The notes under the pieces were generated by a model that saw only the letters and a list, made by a program, of their open reading frames with translations, had not been told where the DNA came from and did not search any database. From Chaetorhynchus papuensis (Eukaryota; Chordata; Aves; Passeriformes; Rhipiduridae), in assembly GCA_013396525.1 (NCBI GenBank), contig VWYX01000254.1:310001-374000 (forward strand): 64,000 nucleotides of DNA, read 5' to 3'. Position 1 is the first letter of the stretch; every line of letters begins with the position of its first letter. Made by a program: the position numbers and the translations under genes. Positions 33,099 to 45,767 of the stretch are shown in pieces.

Positions 33099-36000
33099 GT
33101 GAGTGCCGTGTGGGTGCGCGGCCGCGGGCGCGGTGCCGGTGGGTTCTGGAGGAGCAGCGGGACCCGGCGGCCGGGGGGGGGAGCGATGGATGCGCTGCGC
33201 CAGTGCCGCGCTGCGGCTCGCCTCGGACAAGTGGCTGAGTGGGAAGTGCGGCACGTTAGCAGCAGGAATAGTGCTCAGGGGCCTCTCGCCTGCAATCAGC
33301 TGCGTTCGGGGGCTGGCACCCGAGGCGGTGGAGAGCCGTGGTAACAACCTTCGGGCTCGCCGGCGGGGTGAGGCGAGAAAAGCCTCCCCCAAAGGCTCGT
33401 CCGGCGCGCCCGCCGCCTGTCCCTGCGCGCACAACACCCACGGGCACGGGGCGGCTGGCACGGCACCGGCACGGACCGAGAAATGGCCTTGCCTTGCCTA
33501 AGAAAGGCCTGAGACCTGCCTTTGGCATCACCTCTCCGAACCGCGTCTTTTGTCCCTCACACGGTTAAGCTCCCCCTGCGACTCACTGAACAAAGGTTTC
33601 CTGGGCTGCGCATCTCATTTGCTTTGCCGCTGGTAAACAATCCTGTCAGCTGGCAGGGCCCTTTCAGCCCCTCCTCCTCCTCCAAAAGACGTGTACGGTA
33701 GTCGCTTTTTCTTATGACACTTGCGCTTGTGAAGAAGAGTCTGGAATATATGTCAGGATGTTTTTCATTCTTTCAGACACTAAAATTTGAATGCTGCTAT
33801 TTACCTTACTCGACCTTCCCTCGTACCTTTTCCTGCAGCATTTTGACAGCTAAAGCAATGCAATTGGCATGCATTTTGTAATTCTTTTTGTTTGTGTGAA
33901 TACATTTCAATCAACCTGGAAGCTCCTCCTACTGCTAGGTAATTCCTGAGTAGTTACTACAAATACACTGTATTTCTGGAGCCAGGCAATGATTCAGCCT
34001 GAGACAGCTTAATGATTTTCTCTTGTAACCCAATGCTGCCAACTACATTGAGGATATTAAGACCCAAATCCAATCTCGAGTCAGGTCAGTTAGTCCTTCT
34101 GTTCACGTTGGCAGAGAGCTTTTAGTTGTAATCTTCTAGTTTTGTTCTTTTTCTGCCACTTCTATTGTGGTGTAAAGATTAAAATATTTAAAAACTGGCT
34201 TTGTTTGGCTTATCCCAGGCAACTTATTCATGTGTCTAAGGGCTAATCAGGGTGATTTTTTAGCTTGGCCCATTGCAAAGGACAAGATAAGTCTGAATTT
34301 GTCAGGGTTTTTTTAGATTAGTGGTGATATTTTTACTGGATTTTTTTAATATTATTATCTTTTTTTTTTCCCCTTCTGGAGGCATGTTGAATTACGGCAG
34401 GTGACTTCTCAGTGGGAAGTGAACCATGGATAAGTAGGCCTTTTTTCGGTAAACAGTAAGTTTTTCCTGTTTGACCAATCTCAATTAACCTGAGAATCAC
34501 ATTTCATAGAGGAAGAACTCAATCAACAGTGGTGGCACCTTCCATCCTCTGGAAGAAGCTGGTTTTCTTTGCTGCGCTTGAACTTTTTGTGCTGTTAATT
34601 GACTGTGTTTTGGGTGATTGATCACCTGGACCTGGTGGGACGCTTTTGCCCCCAGGCTTGGAGGCTGGCACTGTGCACCCCCACGCAGCTCCCAGAAGGG
34701 CTCTCTTTACCCAGAAATGGTCGGGACACATCTCAAAAGAGTTCATGAAGTTTCCTACATGCAAAAACCAGGTGATTTGTAAGAATATTTTCAGTGTGCA
34801 GATATGCATCTGAGAATGGTGGTTGCAAATTAAGACTTTTATGGATGTAATTAGTCTGTTTCACTCTTTTCTTTGAGCTGTAGCCAGGGAAATGGTAGTT
34901 GCCTGTTACTTCTGTGCAAGCTGAGGATGCCCATGTTTTTCATCATTTTACCTCTTGCTTCAGTGTAGAACCCTGCCCTTTTCCTTGGGCTCTGTGACTG
35001 CTGACAGGAGCACATCAGCCAGTGTGAATATCTGGACAAGGCTGCCCTCCCATTTATGCACTGCACTAGTGTGAAATTTTGTTGGGTTTTTATTCTTCTT
35101 TGGCTTCTTAGCTCAAGTTTGATATGAATGACTTAGTGCTTTAAGGGTGTTTAAATGACTGGCAAATGCCAAATTCTATCCAGAATGTATAACAGATTAA
35201 ATTACGTAATTACGGTGGTGTGTCTAGTGGCAATTGCTAGAAAGTAAATACAAGCTCTCAGTACCACAATGATGCTGTCTTTGAGACTGTTGCTTCTAGT
35301 AACATTAGAAGATAAAGATCCTTATAATTATGGTGATATTCATCATTTGAAATTCAGAGTGATTTCTAATCAAAAACAATATTGGAGTGGTGGTGCAAAA
35401 AGGCATGCTTGGATTCTAAAACTTCTTGAATTTGTTGAATGTGCTTTCAGTCATAAAGACATTTACTTACAATGCGATATTGTTTGGTTTTGCTTTGGAC
35501 TTCCTTGTATGTGTTCATCTGTCCACTATGCAGACTGAAGAAAGCCTGTGAATTTTTCTGTAATGCAGCTTAGGGATGGGAGGCAGGTGGGTACAGGCAG
35601 AGAAGGGAGCCCAGGCAGGCAGAGATGATCCTGAGCAGCACAGTAAGCTTGTGCTTTCAGCAGGTCAGCTGTGCCATCAGATGGTCCCAACATGTGCATG
35701 TCTCCAGAGCAGTTGTGGGAAGTATCATAGAATATGCAGGAAGTAAATTGCCACGGAATACAGTCAGGGACAGGGCAGAGGTCAAGCCTTGCTTTCCTCC
35801 TGACTGGTCTGAAGTCATGCAGAGTTGATAATGCAACTGTGTAGATGTTTAGCTGTGACTCTTCCATTCTGTGCTCAGCCCAGAGCCTGTATTGTCCATC
35901 TCTCCAGGGAAAAGGGTTCCTGAGTCACCTGCCTTTGGAGGACTGCATGCCTTGGGAGTCTGCTGAGCATCATAACCAGCCAGGTCCAAATTGGCTGGTG

Positions 36001-38127
36001 GGAATAGGGCAGAGCAAGAGTTAGTTCTCCTGGGTAAATAAGTGCCAGCCCATGACAATGTTGCAATGACATGTCATTGAGTACCAGTTAATAGAAGCAA
36101 AACCAGGAGCAGGAAGATTTACACAGCAGCTGTTTGCTTGGCAGCCAGATGCTGTCTGCATGAGGGTTGAACTTGGGAGCAGAGTTCTGAAAAAAAGCTC
36201 GTTAAGAAAAGTAAGAGCCACTAAATGCACTGGTTTCCTCTCAATCAGCTCCAGCAGTGGAAAGCAGAGTCAGTGTAAAGGGGCAGAGGCAGGTGCTTTG
36301 CACCTGTATCAGCAGCTTTGTGGGTGCAAGGCAGGAACAAGGTGGACCATGGACTTGGGCCAAATCCTTCAGGCTGGTTTGCAGGGTTACATCAGTCAGA
36401 CAATACCAGTTTTACTTTGGGAGAGTGCAGAGTTGCTAAATACCTGCCAGGAGCTTTAGTATAGGACTGTGTTCTTTGCACCCTCGCAAAACAGCTGAAA
36501 GTACTGCCTGGTGCTTCTGGGACAAGAGGTAGGGGAAGCTTTCCATGCTCCTAATCCATATGAGACCCTAAATTTTCTGGCCTTACTCTGTACCTTCATG
36601 CTAAACAATAGGACTGAACAAATCCAGCAGGATCATTCCCGTATCTCCTCCATAAGTGCTTTACCTTGAATCAAGTGTCTAGCTGACATGTGTATCCTCT
36701 TTGGTTGCCTTGAGGTTGTTAATAAGATCAGTTGTTGCTTACAGGGTGGCATATTCATTATGGATTAGGCATCCTGCATGTCTTCTGTCATTGTACCATC
36801 AGGCAGCTGCAAAACCCACTCATTACCAGCAGTGTGGACCACTCTCCTCTAAAACTTGGCAGGATGGTTTGGCAGCAGGCAGGACAGTGGGCCAGGAAAC
36901 TGTCCAGGTACCCTGTCTGGGCATTTCTGCCTTGGAGCAATCTGTCCCTGCCTGCACTGCATGACACTGCATCCCTCACCCTGCCCCAGTCCCAGCTTGC
37001 TCAACGCTGGTGTTGCCAAGTACATCAGGACTCATGTCAGACCCCTCAGCAGTCCCCTGCATTTGGGGACACGCAGTGATCCCCTTGTACAAGATGCCCT
37101 TGCAGACCCACTGCTGGTTTTGTTTATGTGGTGACAGTTCCCAGCCACTGTGGCCAATGAATAGGAAATGTTTCAGCCTTTTCACAATACATACTTCAGC
37201 TTTTTGTGCTGCACTTGACTTAAATAATGAGGCTTATTTGTTAGTTGCTAGAGCAGGCAGTAGCTGTAGTTTTAATTTGTAAATTTGCATTTTAGAAATC
37301 ACATGCAAGGTTCAGAAATTCATACTAAGGCACAAGAACATAACTAGAGATCAGGAGACCAGCACAGGGAAGCAATGCTGGCTAAGAAGTGGGCTCTGCT
37401 AGGACATGGGTAGGATGATTTCACCTGACCTTGGAGTCTACAGTGTTGATGTTTATAGTACTGCAGGGTAGACCATTGCAGTTAATGGGGAGAAAAGTGT
37501 GCTTTTGGTACAGTTCATCTCATCTTGTGATCTGGATGTTTAAAACAAGTCTGATACAAATCATGATCTTTTTTTTTTTTTCTCCATTAACTACCAAGAT
37601 CCAGATGACAAGCTCTATAATGAGTCTGAAGAGATAAGTGTCACCCTGGTGTTGCCTTTTTAGTAATTTTTTGTTGGGAATTGCAATAAATGAGAATTTC
37701 AAGAAAGATTAGAGAGCAGTGAGGTAATTTACCAAGTATTCTTCCAACACATGGAGACAAATTTGCTAAAATACAAAAGCATGCTACTTGGGTAATTTAA
37801 GAGGCTGGTATGGGGTTTTACATGGGAATATGCTGTTAAGGCTGGAAATAAAAACAAAAGTTTGCCTGCAGTTTGAGAGCTGTGCTACAAACAGCTCTAA
37901 GAAAAGTAAATGGTCTCAATGGTTCATGTGCTTGTCCACTGCACAAGTCTCCCTGGCCACTTGCTATTCTCCCCCCTCAGGATTGTTTTTTTAATTTTTC
38001 ACCCATCAGGAGAGTCTGGCGTATCTTTGCAAATTCATGTGGTGTTTAGAAAACCTTTATTGTTGTGGTGCTACAAGTTCTATAGCAGCTGTTGTTCAGG
38101 CCTTCTCCTCTCCTGTCAGCATGCAGA

Positions 38128-38314
38128 GGATGGGGAGGCCCTGGCAGAGGTTGCCCAGAGAAGCTGTGGATGCCCCATCCCTGGAATTGTTCAAGGCCCG
38201 GTTGGATGGAGCTTTGAGCAACCTGGAATAGTGGAAGGTGTCCCTTCCTGTGGCAGGTTGGAAAAAGGTGATCTTTCAGGCCCTTCCAACCCAAACCATT
38301 CTGAGATTCTATGG
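38128..38314 (+). mobile_element. CR1 LINE 3'-end fragment
   Basis: Carries the CR1 consensus-like order GGTTGCCCAGAGAAGCTGTG, CCCCATCCCTGGAATTGTTC, GGTTGGATGGAGCTTTGAGC, AGGCCCTTCCAACCC. It ends in the CR1 terminal motif ATTCTGAGATTCTATGG. Sense orientation, 5' truncated. Confidence 0.93.
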
Positions 38315-38768
38315 TTTTCCCAGGTGGACTGGTGGTTTGTGCAGATTCTGCCTCTCTTGGCAAAGTGGTACCCTGTTGATTAGTGTGGGCCTGTTGCTTG
38401 CTGAAGAAGACACCGAGCATAATTCACAGCAGGAAAATCAGACCATAGATACCCATTTTAGTTTAACTGCAGCAAATTCTGGTACAAATTCCCACTTAGA
38501 CGAATGTCCAGTGCTCCCTAGCAGATGAAAATTCACCTTACTTATACAGTTTCATTGAAGCCTTCACCCAAGACCTGCTTGCAGCTGTAGAGCAGGGCCT
38601 GCTGAGCCAATTTAGGTAGGTTTTGACTAAAACATGGCTCTGATTTAGAGGCAGCAGCTTGATGCGACATGGCTTCATAAAGCCATGCCTGTCATCACCT
38701 CCTCCTGCTAACATCCTTTCCACTGATTGACCATCTTTGTAACAAAATGTTCTTCCTGGTTTGCTTAG

Positions 38769-38931
38769 GGTGAAGAAACTGAAGGAAACATTTGCTTTTA
38801 TACAACTATTGGACAAAAACATGAGTAACCTTCGCACCTGGTTGGCCCGGATTGAGTCTGAGCTTTCCAAGCCTGTTGTTTATGACATCTGTGATGACCA
38901 AGAAATCCAGAAGAGACTGGCAGAACAGCAG
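38769..38931 (+). CDS. SYNE2: SYNE2 exon W19, start of a KASH-proximal spectrin repeat
   Basis: 163 bp, phase 2 to 0. After the split Arg codon: VKKLKETFAFIQLLDKNMSN, then LRTWLARIESELSKPVVYD and ending QKRLAEQQ. This is helix A with its tryptophan, and the repeat begins almost at the exon start. An internal ATG at 38821 (MSNLRTW) has A at -3 and could start translation if the upstream exon were non-coding. The donor is CAG|GTGGGA. Confidence 0.96.
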
Positions 38932-41900
38932 GTGGGAAATAGCAGCAGCCAGAGTAAATGAGCTAAAATGCTGCTGATTGGTCCTGGTATAAAATCACCT
39001 GTTTCTTTTCTTGAGTGAGCCCTTCTGACTGTTTGCTTTGCATGGCGTGTTCCTGCCAAGATGCGCTACATGGAAAATTTGTATTTGCTTGCAGTTATTT
39101 CAGTTTTGTGTTGAATTACTCCCACTTCTCCCTGTCCCCCTTCACCCAAGGAAAACATGCAAAATACAAACAAAAGCAAATTTGCTCAGTTCAGTACAGC
39201 AGACTTCCTGAGGACTAGGCAGGGCACAGACAGTGGGCAGAGTACATGAGGATGACTTAGATTGACAAGGCATGAATGCTGCTCTCCACAAAGTGGCCGT
39301 GACAGATCCAAGTGCTGCGATTTGATGCATTGCCCCCACTGGCTCCAGTTCTCATCCCTTCCTTGCAGACAGCAGAGCAAGCTTGGCAGAGCAGGATGCT
39401 TGAGCTTTGGAGGGTGGACTTGTGCAGACACACCTTTGGCTGAGGTTTGATCCAGAGGCAGGATCTGAAGATCCCTCAGGGCTGGGGGAGCTGGTGCATG
39501 AATGCTGCTGAGATAAGAGTGTGAACCAACCTCACGCTGCTGGGTGTTGGTGGGCATTTATCCAAGGCATTGGCTTACCAGGAGCATCTTAGGAGAGGAG
39601 TCAGATAGTCCTGGAGTAAATTTCTCTAGCCAGCAGCCAGGCAAGGAAAAGGAACTCCTTCAAAGTGCAGACTTGCTGGTGGAGTCATCCTTTGCTCAGG
39701 GCTGTGCTGTAAGTCTGCCCAGGTTCCAAGTGCTTGGCTGTCATCTGGCCTTTGTGTTGAACAACAATATTTGCCCAAAAACTAAAGATCAAGAATGAGT
39801 CTGTCAAGTTTGGAAGCTTGGAAGCTTTATGGCATCTGCCTTTAGGAACACTTACTGGTGTCCTTCCCATCCTTTCCATCTTTTCTCTCTGGCTTCTGCT
39901 TTTCTGCTAAGGATCCCTGAGTGACCCAGACGTGGGGACTCTGTTCCATGCTGGTTGGTGTGGCTGTCCTTGCACTCATGTCCCGTGTGTCACGGGAAGG
40001 GCCAGCTCCTCTGTGACAGGAGTGGAGGTGGCTCCCACTGACTCCACTTCAGGAGCAGATCAAGCACCAAAAGCCTTGGCCCAGTGCCTCTGATGGTTTC
40101 ATCTGAGTTGTGAATGGCCATGTAAACAACAAGGAAATATTTTCTTCTCGTCCAAACCTTTTGCATTCTCAAAGGCCATGATAAATTGCCAGGCAGAGCA
40201 GAGCATGGAGCACAAAGGAATTGTGTCCAAAATGATTTATTTTTATTATTAGCGTTCAAGCTTCAGCTAGCTATAAGAGCCATCACTTGCTGCTCAGAGC
40301 TACTTACTGCTTTATTTTTTTTTATGCTGTTTTACATACAGACCTCTAGGCACCTCTAGACTCCTTCTACTGTAGCTTTTTAGCAGGCTGAGCATAAGAA
40401 GACTGTGCTGACTAAAAAGACCACAGTAAAAAGAAAAGCTGCTTTTGCTCTGCATTAGTGAAACATTTATCTGAATGTGACAAGTGAAAAGATCTTTCCT
40501 GGTTTTATCTGAACAATTATTTCAGCAAAAGCAGAGCAATGGTGAGAAATATGCCCTACAGGCTTCTATTATTTGACATCCATGACTGGAAAAGCTTTAT
40601 CTATGTGGTCCTGAATAATGAAATTTAAAAGCCTTGTGTATCCACAAAGGTGTTTTATGGCATGTTATTACAACATGAATAATATTAATTTTAAGATTGC
40701 AAAGGTGTTTCACTAATGCAAAAATCTAGCAGTGTGTAGTCCCTTTAAGCTCTCTGGGCAATGCAATGCAGAGTTGAAGGAATGGTTCCTTGTGGGGCTC
40801 AGTGTATGTTCCTCACCCTCTCACTTAGTTTGTTGTGTTTGTCCCACTTAATGCATTTGGAAAACAGCAAGGATTCCGCCTGGCCTATTCCATGAACCCA
40901 GGCATAGCCTGAAGTAATAAGATCATGTCAGCAACGTTACCAATAGTGCAAGTTAGAATTAATTTGTAATCTGCGGTCAAAATTCTCATTTTCACAAATA
41001 TGCCGGTCAATCCAGTGGAATGTAATGAATTCAGAAGAGACTCTTCAGGTACCAGTGGTGAGGTAGAGCCTGCTCCCAGCTGTGGAGACTGTGTTGAAAA
41101 GAGACTGATGCATCTTGCTCAGTAAATAGCTGTGAATCCTTAGTAACCTGTAATCATTTCTGTTGGGTCTCCTTCTGGCATTCTCTCATCTGTCTAAAGA
41201 TTTTTGCTCCTACATTCCTTAAAGCTGTTTATTACTACAAATCCCACAAGCCATATTTTGACCATTTGTGGCTCAGGCCTTGATTCAGGTACCCATGTAA
41301 CCACCGAGGACTGCCACTGAGTGACACTCAACTCCTTGCAGATTGTTGACTTCTGGGAAAAAATCTTTCTTGAACTCCTTTTGTATTTGCTACAAGCTAT
41401 GTCTGTTTCCAGGGGGTTTATTTGTTTTATTTTGTTTAAGGTTTTTTTTAAGTCTAGAGCAAAACCAATTCTGCTTCGTCTGTTGACTGAAATCAGTAAA
41501 TACCATTTAATGGGAACTCCACTTTTGTCAGGAAAGTACTCATTTGTGTTTGTTGCTCTAGTGTTATTCAAGCAAAAGTCTCTGTATGCTTCATTAGAAA
41601 AGCCAGAAATGGGTTGAAAAAATGGAATTGTAGTGGCTGTTGTAATTTTATTAATATTTAAAGTTGGTAGCATAGTACAGATCTACCTTTTCAATAAGAA
41701 ATATTTAGATAAGGCCTTTTTTTCTGTCTTTCAGTTACAGTGACTTTAGGAATAGTGATGGGTACAGGATGAGAGGCCAGCCTATCATGGAGATGCAAGC
41801 TCTGGAAAAGAAACCTGTAGTGTAGATTAGACAAAAGGTCTTTGCTAGACCCTTTAAAACGGTCTGTCAGAACAGGAGCTCTACAAGAGAGAATAAGAAA

Positions 41901-42358
41901 AGTAGTGTAACACCAGGTACTTGTGTTTGTGTTTCCTGCTGCAGCCTGTGATCAGTCACTAAAATGCATGTACTGCACTAAGAGTTCTCTGACAAGCCTT
42001 TCAGTGTAGTAATCTGATATGAGACAGTCATCTTGGGCTGTCAAAATTAATAAGAATTTATTTATGGTATGGTATGGTTTGGATTTTGAATGCACATTAA
42101 AATTGTCCAGATTGTTAATGAGAACACTGAGTTTAGACTGAGACACCAAAGATGGGCAACCCTTTTTTTGCATGGTGGTTCTCTCCTGACTTGTGTCATC
42201 TGCACAGATCATCCTGCAAGTCTTTTCTAAAGCTAAATAAGCTTTTCCTGACACAGGAGTTGCTCTTTCCCCATTCTCTGCAGCATTTTGAAAGGGCATG
42301 GCTGAAATGTAGCCACGCACGTTGCCTTCCACTGACGCTGTTCTTTCACCAATGGCAG
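38932..42358 (+). other. intron W19-W20, no features recognised
   Basis: About 3.4 kb without coding signal or a recognised repeat family. It ends in TTCTTTCACCAATGGCAG. Confidence 0.7.
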
Positions 42359-42546
42359 GATCTGCAGAGAGACATAGAGCAGCACACGGCGGGCGTGGAG
42401 TCCGTGTTCAACATCTGTGAAGTCCTGCTGCACGACTCAGATGCGTGTGCTAATGACACAGAGTGTGACTCCATCCAGCAAACCACCAGGAGCTTGGACA
42501 GACGGTGGAGAAACATCTGTGCCATGTCTATGGAAAGGCGAATGAA
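42359..42546 (+). CDS. SYNE2: SYNE2 exon W20, spectrin-repeat helices B-C
   Basis: 188 bp, phase 0 to 2: DLQRDIEQHTAGVESVFNIC, ending QTTRSLDRRWRNICAMSMER plus R, M and a split Lys codon. The helix-C tryptophan is in DRRWRNIC. Nearly identical to mammalian nesprin-2 as recalled. The donor is AA|GTACGT. Confidence 0.96.
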
Positions 42547-42696
42547 GTACGTCCCTCCTCCTACCCTGCAGAAGTCTGTGGCAGCATTTGGAGGAAACGC
42601 TGTAGCTGTTGCCACAAGCTGAATTTTGGGGAGGAAGAAAGAATCCAAAGTTGACGGTTAGCTTGTGATAAAACCTTTCTGTTCTTGCTCTCTCAG

Positions 42697-42847
42697 AATC
42701 GAGGAAACCTGGCGTCTGTGGCAGAGGTTTTTGGATGACTATTCTCGCTTTGAAGATTGGCTAAAAGCATCTGAAAGTATAGCAGCTAGGCCTAATTCTT
42801 CAGAGGTTTTGTACACACATGCAAAAGAGGAGCTGAAGAAATTTGAG
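42697..42847 (+). CDS. SYNE2: SYNE2 exon W21, spectrin-repeat helix A
   Basis: 151 bp, phase 2 to 0: IEETWRLWQRFLDDYSRFED, then WLKASESIAARPNSSEVLYT and ending EELKKFE. It begins the second KASH-proximal repeat. The donor is GAG|GTGAAT. The intron before it is only 150 bp, the shortest in the window. Confidence 0.96.
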
Positions 42848-43291
42848 GTGAATTTTTAACTTCCTTTTTTATGCTCAGCATCAGGCTGTTGAATACTTAC
42901 TGTCTGTGCAAAATGCCTGGGTCACTGGAAAACACTACTTTGGCATTGGTACTATAGAGAACGTAAACAATTTGGCGAGTGTGCAGCTGCTAGATGTCTG
43001 TCTCCAGAATTTTTTTTTAATGTGGAGGATACAATACTCTGAGCAGACACTTACAAGTTAAAGCCTTGTTTTTTATAGGCAAGAGTCTTTTGTAGCTTGA
43101 TATTTATTTTTTTCTTTCTTTTCCCAGTGAGCTAAGACTGAGCAGATGGTTTAAAATACGGGTTTTAAAATCTGGATTAAGTTTTGCTGTTGGAAGGTCT
43201 GCTTTCAAGGGAGAGGGCATCATCTCTCTCGATGGGTAATATCCACATCCTGACTCTTAGCAGGGAATGAGCTCCTCGGTTTGCCTTGCAG
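42848..43291 (+). other. intron W21-W22, no features recognised
   Basis: A 444-bp intron, AT-rich, with nothing recognised. The acceptor is GGTTTGCCTTGCAG. Confidence 0.75.
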
Positions 43292-43474
43292 GCGTTCCAG
43301 CGGCAGATCCACGAGCGCCTGACGCAGCTGGAGCTGATCAATAAGCAGTACCGGCGCCTGGCCCGCGAGAACCGCACCGACTCGGCCAGCAAGCTCAAAC
43401 AGATGGTGCACGAGGGCAACCAGCGCTGGGATAACCTCCAGAAACGAGTGGCTTCCATTCTCAGGAGACTCAAG
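43292..43474 (+). CDS. SYNE2: SYNE2 exon W22, spectrin-repeat helices B-C
   Basis: Encodes 61 residues, phase 0-0: AFQRQIHERLTQLELINKQY, then KQMVHEGNQRWDNLQKRVA and ending ILRRLK. The conserved helix-C tryptophan is in NQRWDNL. Codons are GC-rich at the third position, in contrast to exons W20, W21 and W24. The donor is AAG|GTAATG. Confidence 0.96.
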
Positions 43475-44760
43475 GTAATGGCACGGTGGGGTGAGGCAGT
43501 GAGGGGCACTCGCAGGTTTCTGCAGGAATTACCCAAGAGCAGAGCCTACATCAGAGCAACTCTGTGTGTCCTGAGCTACCGGCATAGCAGAGGAGCTCTG
43601 GGAGGGTCACTGAGTACATGGCGTAAACCTGACCTTGGGAGATTGGTTCTTGGTAGCTGAAGAAAAGCTTAAAGCAAATTTTGGGAGGTCAATTGCAGTA
43701 CTCACTGCTCCTACCACACTTTCCTCTTACCCGCTTGTAATGGGTGGAAGTGTTCATGCACTTGCACCTTTCCGTAGGTAGGAGGCAGAGAGACAAAAGG
43801 GCCCCAAGTGCAGATATGGTTTGGAGTTTCCAAATCATCTCTACTTCATGCCAAGTTGTGATTCACCAACAAGGCATTAAACATGGAGATGTGATGGAAA
43901 GGCACAGCTCCTGCTGTGCTCCCTGCCTGATGAGGAATGTTGTTGAAGAGGCTATCTCTTGACACTTCAAAGAAGTATCTTGCCTGTCAGTTAAGCTGAT
44001 CTCTGGGCAGATACCCTGTGCTGTGCCCTGGGGGAAACTTGTGACTGCCAGATTTTTAAATACAGCAGTGCTGCAAGCAACTGACAGGGAAAACTGTTAG
44101 CTCCCAGAAGTCAGTGGGTGAGGCAGTGAGAGCAGTGATGGGGTTTGATCTGTGCAGCTACAAATTGTTATGTTTGGGATGTTACATGATCCCCTTCCTG
44201 AACAGTAAATCCACCCATGGGAACAGGCAAGCTGCATGTCTGTTAGCAGCTTCTGTGGGGCATGCCATGCCAAACAGTGTATTAATTACACTGGCATGGT
44301 CATCCATGATCCATCCTCTCCATTGTAAAATCAGTAAAAACTGATTTTAATCTCATAGCTTTAATTACTTTTAACTAGAGATGGCGTTTACTTCCTTTGT
44401 TTTTCTCTGTTTTAGGTTTAGAACAAATTAGATGTTAAGCCTCAGTCCAAGTAACTGTCACTAGTATAATGATGTGGGAGAAGGAATGTGTGGAATCAAG
44501 AATATAATTTTATAGAAGCACCTTGAACTGCTAAAATTTCGCTCCCTCTCTTGTACAAAGAGTGTACTAGTATAGGGCACTGTTCTAGCATCACTAAAGG
44601 AAGAGGACAGGTTTTATACATGGCATGCTGCTGTTTGTGTCCTGATGGCCTTTAAGGTGAACAGGAGTTTTTAAATAAAACACTGATTTCAGAGAGCTCC
44701 TGTGACCTGTCTCTTCTAGTAGCTGAAGCCATGTAACACTGGCTCCTTTTTTCCATCCAG
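43475..44760 (+). other. intron W22-W23, no features recognised
   Basis: About 1.3 kb without recognised elements. It ends in CTTTTTTCCATCCAG. Confidence 0.75.
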
Positions 44761-44898
44761 CACTTCACCAATCGGAGGGATGAGTTTGAGGCGACGAGGG
44801 AAAGCATCCTTGTCTGGCTCACAGAAATGGACCTACAGCTGACAAACGTGGAGCACTTCTCAAAAAGTAACTTTGACGACAAAATGCGCCAGTTAAAT
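44761..44898 (+). CDS. SYNE2: SYNE2 exon W23, spectrin-repeat helix A
   Basis: Encodes 46 residues, phase 0-0: HFTNRRDEFEATRESILVWL, then TEMDLQLTNVEHFS and ending DDKMRQLN. It opens the third KASH-proximal repeat. The donor is AAT|GTACGT. Confidence 0.96.
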
Positions 44899-45767
44899 GT
44901 ACGTATCCTCATGAAGCAGTTGTTTACTGTAGCCCAGTGATCCTGTTTGGCTGCCCTTGCTTTTCTGTAACTTCACAATAGCCACCAGATCTCTGTAAGA
45001 CTGTATTTGTTTGAAGACAGCAGTAAATTGTTAAGACGTATTGTCTGAATCAAGATTAAGCTCTGCGGTATTTAATTCAGATTCAGTGTTCAAGCTCAGT
45101 TCTGTCCTGCCATTTTCTCCTGACAATGTGTGTCAGTGACAGTGGGATCTGGCCTGGAAAGCAGCAGATGCTGGTTAACAGTAAGAGCTATATTCCTAAA
45201 TTCAGGCATTATTTGCTGGCGTTACAGTACAGTCTCTCCTAGGAGCTCATAGTTTGTAGCTAGGAATTTCAACAGAAACTAGACATCAGGAATGTGCAGT
45301 GATTCTGAGGAATATACTAGTTCTTTGCTACATCATATGCTTCTTTCTCCTTTCTCCTTTCTCCCTGCACTGTTACTCCTTTGGGATGTACATTTACTGT
45401 TGTGTAGGCTGGAGGCCCAAGCAACCAAACAAACTTCTTGGCTACTGAGAAAAAGATTGTGTGTACCCAACAGAAAAATGAACTCTGATTAGTTGAACTC
45501 TCGTATCACAATCCCCTGCAGGCTCAGGACACTGCAGCTGTATTAATGTACACATGGGTGGAAAATGCCACTTCATTTGGAGCTGTTATTCTGCTGATGA
45601 AACAAACCTTTGGACTTCTTGAGTAAAAAGATACTTGCCAAATTAAATTAGACAGCCATGTCAATTGCTGCTTGTCTTTCACTGCAATGAGCTAGAAAGC
45701 AGGGACAAACCTTAGCCTGGAAAGGGCCAATGAAGAAGTAATTATTTTTCTTGTATCTTCCAAATAG
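44899..45767 (+). other. intron W23-W24, no features recognised
   Basis: About 0.87 kb. A short CTCCTTT-type pyrimidine repeat lies near 45,345-45,365; nothing else was recognised. Confidence 0.7.

Larger units (their letters stand above)
32560..33560. promoter_or_regulatory. SYNE2: intragenic CpG island, candidate internal SYNE2 promoter
   Basis: Dense CpG and GC content over about 1 kb (strongest 32,700-33,480) inside an AT-rich 12.3 kb intron. An E-box-like CACGTG lies at about 32,768. Known for the family: short KASH-containing nesprin-2 isoforms arise from internal promoters. Inferred: this island drives such an isoform, spliced to exon W19. Two phase-compatible ATG-to-donor segments inside it support this. 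No clear TATA box was seen. Confidence 0.6.
26428..38768 (+). other. 12.3 kb intron W18-W19 with internal CpG island
   Basis: By far the longest intron in the window. It contains a CpG island (about 32.56-33.56 kb), an imperfect 151-bp-spaced duplication (30,390-30,605) and a CR1 fragment near its 3' end (38,128-38,314). Elsewhere I recognise no coding sequence, RNA gene or repeat family. It separates the rod from the conserved KASH-proximal repeats, which suits an internal promoter for short isoforms. Confidence 0.8.

Noticed and set aside
32790..33461. A 223-codon minus-strand open frame and other long frames in the CpG island
   Set aside because: Stops are rare in GC-rich DNA. The translation is low-complexity Pro/Ala/Arg and matches no known family, so the frames are explained by composition.
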